NCBI GenBank assembly: GCA_038522735.1
Contig: JBCBJX010000134.1
Span: 1 to 5,158, forward strand
DNA: 5,158 nt
DNA from: JBCBJX01 sp038522735
GTDB taxonomy: Bacteria; Pseudomonadota; Alphaproteobacteria; Caulobacterales; Parvularculaceae
Direction: 5' to 3'
Shown: positions 1 through 3,916 of the stretch, one piece after another
How the letters are laid out: every line of letters begins with the position of its first letter
Position numbering within the stretch: the stretch's first letter is position 1
Notes under the pieces: model-generated
Seen by the model: only the letters and a program-made list of their open reading frames with translations
Told to the model about the DNA's origin: nothing
The model's database searches: none
Program-made: the position numbers and the translations under genes

Positions 1-236
1 ATACGGATATCCGGGCCTTCGAACAGGTGGACGAGCCGGAACGCGCCGCGCGGATCGCGCTGCGGGTGTCGCTTCTCGACACACGATCCGGCGACATTGT
101 CGGGGCGTTGTTGATTGACGAGCTTGAACCGCTGGACGGCCGCGACGCCGCGCTCATTCATGCTTTCGATCGGGCGAATGACCGAGCGATGGAGAAAGTG
201 GCGGCGTTCATTTCGGAGAGCGCGGGCGCTCGCTGA
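1..236 (+). CDS. ABC-type transport auxiliary lipoprotein, C-terminal fragment
   Basis: The reading frame is open from base 3 to a TGA at 234-236, so about 77 residues of the C-terminus are present; the N-terminus with its lipobox is outside the window. The visible part begins T-D-I-R-A-F-E-Q and continues with a strand resembling 'ALRVSLLDTRSGDIVGALL'. It ends in an amphipathic helix (AFDRANDRAMEKVAAFI). This strand, 'L(L/V)D..TG.IV', strand, then 'AFD.A...' helix pattern is typical of the end of the ABC_trans_aux family (PqiC-like). Those periplasmic lipoproteins work with MCE/Mla-type ABC transporters that move lipids between the membranes. A GTG at 27 could be mistaken for a start, but the frame continues upstream with family-like sequence. 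The gene is probably the last of an MCE-permease-ATPase-lipoprotein operon lying to the left (inference). Family assignment rests on pattern recognition of a short fragment. Confidence 0.65.
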   Translation, partial: TDIRAFEQVDEPERAARIALRVSLLDTRSGDIVGALLIDELEPLDGRDAALIHAFDRANDRAMEKVAAFISESAGAR

Positions 237-245
237 GCGCGCCAC

Positions 246-289
246 GCGACGCCTCTATCGACCGGATACGCGGGCCGACGAGGCGTCGC
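246..289. terminator. Stem-loop between convergent genes, possible bidirectional terminator
   Basis: GCGACGCCTC at 246-255 is perfectly complementary to GAGGCGTCGC at 280-289, giving a 10-bp stem with a 24-nt loop. It sits in the 68-bp gap between the end of the lipoprotein gene (236) and the end of the UrcA gene (305), which face each other. There is no T-run on either side, so it is not a textbook intrinsic terminator. It could block RNA polymerase from both sides or protect the 3' ends of the transcripts. Confidence 0.4.
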
Positions 290-304
290 TGACTGACGAC
301 GGCG

Positions 305-640
305 TCAGTTCCTGGCGAGGCGCAGTTCCTTGTTGAACTGGGCCGCGAGCCGCGGGTCGTCGATCAGTTCGACGGCCTCCGCGACGGTTTCCTCATAGCA
401 ACGCTCATACTCGGCGATCATCGAGAGCGGCTGGCGTCCGGCGGGGTGACAATGGCGCTCCGCCGACCGTTCGAGGCGTTTCAGAACAACGGCCCGGCCT
501 TCGGCCGAAGCGAGTTCGTAGGCGCGGTATTTGAAGGTCATTCCGCCTTCGGACGGGTTGCTCGATGCGGCGTGAGCCGGAACGAGCGCCGCGGCGACGG
601 CGATGCCGGCGACGCCGGCGAGGATCAGTTTGATGGTCAT
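305..640 (-). CDS. UrcA family secreted protein
   Basis: Encodes 111 aa, from ATG at 640 to TGA at 305-307. Residues 1-24 form a classic Sec signal peptide: MTIK, a long Ala/Val/Leu/Gly core, then a cleavage site after PAHA. The mature part fits the UrcA family: 'F.YRAYELASAEGRAVVLKRL' (about 36-56), then an Ala-rich helix ending in H-C-H (C64). 'YERCYEETVAEAV' (C81) follows, and the end is 'DDPRLAAQF'. The two cysteines are the family's conserved pair and probably form a disulfide in the periplasm. The family's molecular function is unknown; members are small exported proteins, often several per genome in Sphingomonadales and Caulobacterales. The start is fixed by AGAAGGGAG on the minus strand a few bases upstream and by the signal peptide beginning at this ATG. 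The gene has its own upstream region with two palindromes, shared with the neighbouring gene at 891-1253. Confidence 0.85.
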   Translation of the reverse strand: MTIKLILAGVAGIAVAAALVPAHAASSNPSEGGMTFKYRAYELASAEGRAVVLKRLERSAERHCHPAGRQPLSMIAEYERCYEETVAEAVELIDDPRLAAQFNKELRLARN

Positions 641-641
641 G

Positions 642-662
642 GGTCAGGTCTCCCTTCTGGCC
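642..662 (-). promoter_or_regulatory. Conserved 21-nt ribosome-binding leader of the UrcA gene
   Basis: On the minus strand this block carries the AGAAGGGAGA Shine-Dalgarno-like segment followed by CCTGACC just before the start codon. All 21 bases are identical to 1254-1274, in front of the other small secreted-protein gene. Here one extra C precedes the ATG. The similarity runs on into the first codons (ATGACCA.CAAA). Such identity in an untranslated leader points to duplication of an expression cassette, or to selection on translation initiation. Confidence 0.7.
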
Positions 663-682
663 TGTGGTGCGAGCAGCTTGGC

Positions 683-698
683 GTCGGCGACCGCCGAC
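683..698. promoter_or_regulatory. 16-bp GC palindrome, proximal copy A
   Basis: GTCGGCGACCGCCGAC is a perfect 7-bp inverted repeat (GTCGGCG/CGCCGAC) around a 2-bp centre. It lies 42 bp upstream of the UrcA start codon. An identical 16-mer, within a 19-nt identical block (680-698), is at 1303-1318 upstream of the next minus-strand gene. It could be a dimeric repressor or activator site. In RNA it would be a 6-bp hairpin with a 4-nt loop in the 5' leader. The sequence does not decide between these. Confidence 0.55.
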
Positions 699-731
699 GG
701 GTACAGACTGTCCGTTTTTCGCTTTCTGCGA

Positions 732-747
732 TGTGCTGGCGGGCACA
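732..747. promoter_or_regulatory. CRP/FNR-type inverted repeat TGTGC-N6-GCACA, copy A
   Basis: TGTGC at 732-736 and GCACA at 743-747 form an inverted repeat with a 6-bp spacer. This is the geometry of CRP-family operators (TGTGA-N6-TCACA), with C/G in place of A/T at the inner half-site position. The whole 20-mer on the minus strand, TGTGCCCGCCAGCACATCGC, is identical at 1348-1367. The 33 bp separating it from the GC palindrome is the same length in both copies, although its sequence differs. A role as a transcription-factor site for the UrcA gene is inferred from symmetry, duplication and spacing. The cognate regulator is unknown. Confidence 0.55.
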
Positions 748-789
748 CTGAGAAAACAGTCTCCAGGAATTCTGACGGCGTATCGTTCG

Positions 790-814
790 TTGTCGTCTCC
801 ATCGTTGACGACAA
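790..814. repeat. 8-bp inverted repeat with 9-nt loop
   Basis: TTGTCGTC at 790-797 is perfectly complementary to GACGACAA at 807-814, with TCCATCGTT between. It lies in the gap after the terminator of the 891-1253 gene and upstream of the CRP-like site of the UrcA gene. It has no counterpart upstream of the other small gene. It may be a further operator or a secondary RNA stem-loop; no downstream T-run supports termination. Confidence 0.4.
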
Positions 815-829
815 AGTTCTGCGGAACAG

Positions 830-859
830 AAAACCGCGCCCGCCTTTCGGCGAGCGCGG
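830..859 (-). terminator. Rho-independent terminator of the 120-aa secreted-protein gene
   Basis: CCGCGC-C-CGCC (834-844), a TTTC loop and GGCG-A-GCGCGG (849-859) form a stem of 6 + 4 GC-rich pairs with one internal C/A mismatch. On the minus strand the stem is followed directly by TTTT (833-830), and it lies about 30 nt after the stop codon at 891. This is a good intrinsic terminator for the gene at 891-1253. It insulates that gene from the UrcA gene, so the two are separate transcription units. The plus-strand side is also pyrimidine-rich (CCTTCTTCT). Confidence 0.75.
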
Positions 860-890
860 CCTTCTTCTGTGTAAGGGCGTGCGGCCCGGC

Positions 891-1253
891 TTAGCGGCCG
901 TCGGGGCCTCCCGCGACGAAGGCGTCTTCAACGCGCAGGGCGCGGTCGATGCTTGTCAGAAGAACGAGGCGCTCGTCGCCGAGACTCGGCGCGACGTGGC
1001 GGTAGGTCCGGGCCGTGGTGAAAGCGATCTCGTCCGCGGTAGGTGCGAAGTCGGGCGCCTCGACTTCGAGGTCTCCGAGGCCGGCCTCGATGACGGTTGC
1101 TTTTGCCTCGGCGATGATCTGGCTGCGCATCATCTGCGGCGTCATCGGTTCGAAGGGCGAGGCGCCCGTCGCGGCGTGGTCTTGAGCGAAAGCCGAACCC
1201 GCGGTGGAGGCGGCGATGGCGGCGAAAGCGGCGATGATCGATTTGGTGGTCAT
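891..1253 (-). CDS. Small secreted protein of unknown family
   Basis: Encodes 120 aa, from ATG at 1253 to TAA at 891-893. The start was chosen because AGAAGGGAGA lies just upstream and a signal peptide begins here: MTTKSIIAAFAAIAASTAG, with cleavage likely after AFA (residue 23). The frame stays open further upstream to 1376, but that part reads through the regulatory region and looks non-coding. The mature part (about 97 aa) has no cysteine. It has an acidic helical segment (MTPQMMRSQIIAEAKATVIEAG, about 37-58), an acidic middle (DLEVEAPDF), and a C-terminal half with 'FTTARTYRHVAP' and 'ERLVLLTSIDRALRVEDAFVAG'. I do not recognise a family. It lacks the UrcA cysteine pair, but it shares the leader, first codons and upstream palindromes with the UrcA gene, suggesting co-regulation. 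A periplasmic location is inferred from the signal peptide. Confidence 0.75.
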   Translation of the reverse strand: MTTKSIIAAFAAIAASTAGSAFAQDHAATGASPFEPMTPQMMRSQIIAEAKATVIEAGLGDLEVEAPDFAPTADEIAFTTARTYRHVAPSLGDERLVLLTSIDRALRVEDAFVAGGPDGR

Positions 1254-1274
1254 GGTCAGGTCTCCCTTCTGGCC
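1254..1274 (-). promoter_or_regulatory. Conserved 21-nt ribosome-binding leader of the 120-aa gene
   Basis: This block is identical to 642-662. It contains AGAAGGGAGA and CCTGACC immediately before the ATG on the minus strand, and it fixes the start at 1253. It is 612 bp from its partner, while the palindromes upstream are 620 bp from theirs. The leader between the GC palindrome and this block is therefore 8 bp longer here, and that is where the two copies differ in length. Confidence 0.7.
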
Positions 1275-1302
1275 CTGGTGAATTCCGTTGTCCCGTCCCG
1301 GC

Positions 1303-1318
1303 GTCGGCGACCGCCGAC
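1303..1318. promoter_or_regulatory. 16-bp GC palindrome, proximal copy B
   Basis: GTCGGCGACCGCCGAC again, inside the 19-nt identical block 1300-1318 and 49 bp upstream of the ATG at 1253. The flanking sequence on the gene side (about 25 bp) differs from copy A in both sequence and length, so the conservation is confined to the palindrome and its immediate edge. An operator or a 5'-leader hairpin are both possible. Confidence 0.55.
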
Positions 1319-1351
1319 AAGCCGAACGTGCTCCATCGGGTCCCCTGGCGA

Positions 1352-1367
1352 TGTGCTGGCGGGCACA
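1352..1367. promoter_or_regulatory. CRP/FNR-type inverted repeat TGTGC-N6-GCACA, copy B
   Basis: TGTGC at 1352-1356 and GCACA at 1363-1367, in a 20-nt block (1348-1367) identical to 728-747. The distance to the GC palindrome is again 33 bp. This copy lies between divergent genes: the 120-aa gene to the left and the MFS gene, starting at 1491, to the right. A regulator bound here could act on both. Binding is inferred, not shown. Confidence 0.55.
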
Positions 1368-1444
1368 AGCGGTCAAAAAATTGCGAGAAAGCCGAAAAAT
1401 ATCGCGCGTGGAGCCCCGCCCTGCGGCGGCCGCTTGGAGTGGGG
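1368..1444. other. Divergent intergenic region with AT-rich patch
   Basis: The stretch 1374-1402 is clearly AT-rich (runs of A at 1374-1380 and 1395-1399) in an otherwise GC-rich window, as expected for promoter DNA between divergent genes. I could not identify a -35/-10 pair with correct spacing on either strand, so no promoter is called. Downstream of the patch is a GC-rich section with an 8-bp palindrome GCGGCCGC (1426-1433). GCCCC/GGGGC arms at 1413-1417 and 1441-1445 could form a weak stem. Confidence 0.35.
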
Positions 1445-1469
1445 CGCTCGAGGCTTTAGGCCTCGGGCG
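1445..1469 (+). promoter_or_regulatory. 5'-leader hairpin upstream of the MFS start
   Basis: CGCTCGAGGC (1445-1454) pairs with GCCTCGGGCG (1460-1469) around a TTTAG loop: ten pairs, one of them a G-U wobble. It ends 4 nt before the GGGACGGGAG ribosome-binding segment of the MFS gene. There is no T-run after it, so it is not an intrinsic terminator. It could affect translation of the TTG-started gene or stabilise the transcript; this is inference from position. Confidence 0.4.
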
Positions 1470-1473
1470 GTTA

Positions 1474-1483
1474 GGGACGGGAG
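1474..1483 (+). promoter_or_regulatory. Ribosome-binding site supporting a TTG start
   Basis: GGGACGGGAG, with GGGAG ending 7 nt before TTG at 1491. There is no ATG or GTG in this frame between the upstream non-coding stretch and the first membrane helix, so this site decides the start of the MFS gene. Confidence 0.55.
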
Positions 1484-1490
1484 CGGCGCA

Positions 1491-2954
1491 TTGGCGGAAA
1501 CGGTTCTTGAGGCGGGCGCGGGGCGCAATTTCGGCGCGCCGCGCTATCGGTTCTACGTCCTGAACGCGCTCCTCTTCGTCTACATCCTCAATTTCATTGA
1601 TCGCGGGCTGCTCGCGGTCGCGGCGGCGCCGATCAAGGCCGATCTCGGCATTGACGATACGGGCTTCGGGCTGCTGACGGGGTTCGGTTTCGCGCTTCTT
1701 TACACGATCGTCGGCATTCCAGTCGCCCGGCTCGCCGAGCAGCGGAACCGGGTGCGGATCATCGCGGTCTCCGTCGCAATCTGGTCGGCGATGACGGCCG
1801 CCTGCGGCCTCGCCATGGACGTGACGCTGTTCGGGCTGACGATCGGCGGGTTCTGGCTGCTTCTTCTCTTCAGGATCGGCGTCGGGGTGGGGGAGGCCGG
1901 GTGTACGCCGCCTGCGAATTCTCTCATCGCCGACTATTACGTGCCGGAGGAGCGATCCTCCGCCCTCGGCTATTACGCCATGGGCGTCACCCTCGGGGCG
2001 ATGCTTGCAAGCCTCGTCGGCGGACCGCTCACGGACGCCCTCGGCTGGCGCGCCGCCTTCTTCATTCTCGGCCTGCCGGGCGTCGCGGTGGGGATCGTTC
2101 TGTGGCTGACTATCAAGGAGCCGCCGCGGGGCTACACCGACCCGCCCGGCGCCCCGCGGCCGGATAAAGCCGATTTCAACGCGGCGATGCAGGAGCTGCT
2201 TTCAAAGCCCTCCTATTGGACCATGACGGCGGGCGCGACAGTCGCCGCCTTTTGCGGGTACGGCATATCGAGTTTCCTCACGCTCTACGTCGTGCGAACC
2301 TTCGAGCTGACGACGGGACAGGCGGCGGTCTATTTCGGCGCGCCCGCGGCGCTTGCGAGCGCCGTCGGCACGTTCTCCCTCGGCTGGCTCGCCATGCGCC
2401 TGCGGAAACGAAACGTCGCTGCTATCGGCTGGCTCGCCGCCGCCGGCCTCGCGCTTTCGGTGCCCTTCTACCTCGTCGCCTTCACGACTGAGATCGCATG
2501 GGTCTGCGTCCTCGGTCTCGCCCTCGGAGGCTTCATCAAGTACGGCTACCTCGCCGCTCAGTACACGATCGGTCAGGGCGTCGTCTCGACTCGGGTGCGG
2601 GCGACGGCGACCGCCGTTCTCCTCTTCGTGGTCAACCTGCTCGGTTACGGCCTCGGCCCTTTGTTCGCCGGCCTCGTCAGCGATTTCTGGTTCCGCCGGG
2701 CGCTCTCGGCGGAGACCTTCGCTGCGAGCGTCGATCGTGCGACCTGCGACGCGGTTCAGACGGCCGCGAGCGCCGCCAAGCTCTCCGGCGAGCCTGCGGC
2801 GATCGACGCGCCTGCGGGAGTTTACGAGTTCTGCCTCGAGGCGAATGCAGCGAGCACCGAGTATTCGATGGTCACGATCGCGCTTCTCTACACCGTCGCC
2901 GCGGCGTTTTTCGTGCTGTGCGCCCGGCGTCTGAAAGAGGACCTCGTCGCTTAA
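1491..2954 (+). CDS. Spinster-like MFS transporter
   Basis: Encodes 487 aa from a TTG start (GGGAG 7 nt upstream) to TAA. It is a 12-helix major facilitator of the inner membrane. The first helix follows 'RYRFYVLNALLFVYILNFIDRG' (18-39), with the D37-R38 pair typical of Spinster homologues. The loop 2-3 motif is 'GIPVARLAEQRNRVR' (75-89), with Glu at 83 where Asp is usual. Helix 4 carries 'RIGVGVGEAGCTPPA' (128-142), including R128 and E135. The family includes animal Spns lipid transporters and many alphaproteobacterial proteins, often annotated as sphingolipid or general MFS transporters; the substrate here is not known. Before the last helix (about 459-478) is a long, probably periplasmic loop (about 403-456) with C419 and C448, which could form a disulfide. 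The frame is open far upstream (to 603), but that part reads antisense through the two small genes and is not protein-like. It is followed after 54 bp by an SDR gene, probably in the same operon. Confidence 0.85.
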   Translation: MAETVLEAGAGRNFGAPRYRFYVLNALLFVYILNFIDRGLLAVAAAPIKADLGIDDTGFGLLTGFGFALLYTIVGIPVARLAEQRNRVRIIAVSVAIWSAMTAACGLAMDVTLFGLTIGGFWLLLLFRIGVGVGEAGCTPPANSLIADYYVPEERSSALGYYAMGVTLGAMLASLVGGPLTDALGWRAAFFILGLPGVAVGIVLWLTIKEPPRGYTDPPGAPRPDKADFNAAMQELLSKPSYWTMTAGATVAAFCGYGISSFLTLYVVRTFELTTGQAAVYFGAPAALASAVGTFSLGWLAMRLRKRNVAAIGWLAAAGLALSVPFYLVAFTTEIAWVCVLGLALGGFIKYGYLAAQYTIGQGVVSTRVRATATAVLLFVVNLLGYGLGPLFAGLVSDFWFRRALSAETFAASVDRATCDAVQTAASAAKLSGEPAAIDAPAGVYEFCLEANAASTEYSMVTIALLYTVAAAFFVLCARRLKEDLVA

Positions 2955-2996
2955 TACAAGCATCGCATGGCCGCATCGACGACGATAGGATCCCAT

Positions 2997-3003
2997 AAGG
3001 AGG
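2997..3003 (+). promoter_or_regulatory. Strong Shine-Dalgarno of the SDR gene
   Basis: AAGGAGG, a near-perfect anti-16S match, followed by two tandem in-frame ATG codons at 3006 and 3009. Spacing of 5 nt to the second ATG, against 2 nt to the first, favours 3009. It rules out the in-frame ATG at 2967, which has no such site. Confidence 0.8.
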
Positions 3004-3008
3004 ATATG

Positions 3009-3839
3009 ATGGCTGAATTTGCAGACAAGGTCGTGTGGATTACGGGCGCATCCTCTGGCATCGGAGAGGCGCTTGCGCGGGTCTTCAGCAAACACGGCGC
3101 GCACATCATCCTCTCCGGGCGGCGGGTGGACGCGCTGAACGCCGTCGCCGCCGACCTCAAGACCGACACGCTCGTCCTGCCCTTCGAGTCGACCGACTAC
3201 AACGCGTTGCCGGCGCGCGTTTCGGACGCATGGTCGTGGAAGGGCCGGGTGGACGTCCTCGTCAACAACGCAGGCGTCAGCCAACGCAGCCTCGCCATCG
3301 AGACTGCGCCTGAAGTCTACCGTGATTTGATCGATATCGATCTGATCGCGCCGATCTGGCTGACCCAGCTGCAGTTGCCGCACATGGTCGAGGCCGGCGG
3401 CGGGCGCATCGTCGCGATAAGCTCCGTCGCCGGACGCATCGGCGCGCCGCTCCGCACCGCCTATTGCGCGGCGAAACACGGGCTGATCGGCTACATGGAC
3501 GCCCTGCGCGCCGAGGTCGACGCCCTTCACAACATCAAAGTGACGAACGTCCTGCCGGGATCGGTTGCGACCAACGTGTCGCGAAACGCTTTGACCGCGG
3601 ACGGCTCGACCCGGGGTCGCTCCGACGCCGTCATCGACGCCGGCGACGACCCGACGGACTGCGCCCGCGCGATCGTCGACGCCGTCGCAGCGGATGCGCC
3701 GGAACTCGTTTTCGCGAAGGGTCAGGAGCTGGAGGCGACGACGCTGCGTCACGCCGATCCGGATGCGTTCTTTCAGTTGATCGGCGCGATGGGAAGACAG
3801 GCGGTGGAGCGTCACCGCGCTGAAACGGACGAACCTTGA
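3009..3839 (+). CDS. Short-chain dehydrogenase/reductase, DHRS7-like
   Basis: Encodes 276 aa. It is a classical SDR with a Rossmann fold: the nucleotide-binding motif TGASSGIG is at 12-19 and NNAG at 86-89. Catalytic Ser is in ISSVAG (S138/S139), and Y152-x3-K156 is in 'AYCAAKHG'. 'GRR' at 37-39, after the second strand, suggests a preference for NADP(H). The stretches 'NNAGVSQRSL', 'LPHMVEAGGGRIV' and 'YCAAKHGLIGYMDALRAEV' resemble DHRS7 and 11-beta-hydroxysteroid-dehydrogenase-like SDRs, which reduce or oxidise hydrophobic carbonyl or hydroxyl substrates. The true substrate is unknown. The position of the usual catalytic-tetrad Asn (in 'N-x-x-G' after the fourth helix) appears to be Asp, D111, in 'IDIDLIAPIWLT'. 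No signal peptide or membrane anchor is seen, so it is cytosolic. It lies 54 bp after the MFS gene on the same strand with no terminator between, so an operon is likely. Confidence 0.9.
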   Translation: MAEFADKVVWITGASSGIGEALARVFSKHGAHIILSGRRVDALNAVAADLKTDTLVLPFESTDYNALPARVSDAWSWKGRVDVLVNNAGVSQRSLAIETAPEVYRDLIDIDLIAPIWLTQLQLPHMVEAGGGRIVAISSVAGRIGAPLRTAYCAAKHGLIGYMDALRAEVDALHNIKVTNVLPGSVATNVSRNALTADGSTRGRSDAVIDAGDDPTDCARAIVDAVAADAPELVFAKGQELEATTLRHADPDAFFQLIGAMGRQAVERHRAETDEP

Positions 3840-3860
3840 TCGAAACGACTGATAACGCGA

Positions 3861-3880
3861 GGACCGAATACGTCGGCTCC
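3861..3880 (+). terminator. Weak stem-loop after the SDR gene, possible terminator
   Basis: GGACCGA (3861-3867) pairs with TCGGCTCC (3873-3880) with one bulged C, around an ATACG loop, 21 nt after the SDR stop. It is followed by AGTTT only, so a real intrinsic terminator is doubtful. A second small inverted repeat, GGTAC-GGAA-GTACC, is at 3901-3914, just before the end of the converging TPR gene. The 77-bp gap between the two convergent genes holds nothing else recognisable. Confidence 0.3.
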
Positions 3881-3916
3881 AGTTTCACTCATAAAGTCGT
3901 GGTACGGAAGTACCTA

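Noticed and set aside
405..746. Alternative minus-strand frame of 113 residues over the UrcA gene
   Set aside because: It is Arg-rich, with no signal peptide and no family match. The UrcA frame overlaps it and is clearly the real one.
816..827. GTTC-N4-GAAC as a LexA (SOS) box
   Set aside because: The half-sites are in the reverse orientation to the Gram-positive GAAC-N4-GTTC box, and it is not the alphaproteobacterial direct repeat GTTC-N7-GTTC. It also sits next to a terminator far from any start codon.
1254..1376. N-terminal extension of the 120-aa protein to GTG at 1376
   Set aside because: It would translate through both palindromes and the ribosome-binding site and bury the signal peptide. 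The ATG at 1253 has the Shine-Dalgarno and a clean signal peptide.
1381..1402. TTGCGA plus AAATAT as a sigma-70 promoter for the MFS gene
   Set aside because: The spacing between the two boxes is about 10 bp, too short for a -35/-10 pair; only the AT-richness is notable.
603..1490. Upstream extension of the MFS reading frame, giving a 783-residue protein
   Set aside because: The extension lies opposite the two small secreted-protein genes and the palindromic control regions, has low-complexity Gly/Arg/Asp composition, and lacks any domain. The membrane protein begins at the TTG with a ribosome-binding site at 1491.
2967..3008. Upstream ATG codons at 2967 and 3006 as the SDR start
   Set aside because: 2967 has no ribosome-binding site, and the following residues are outside the SDR fold. 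3006 is only 2 nt from AAGGAGG, whereas 3009 has normal spacing.
2202..3815. Long minus-strand open frame of 537 residues antisense to the transporter and SDR genes
   Set aside because: It is Arg/Asp/Gly-rich, as expected from the opposite strand of GC-rich codons. The plus-strand genes have unmistakable family motifs over the same span.
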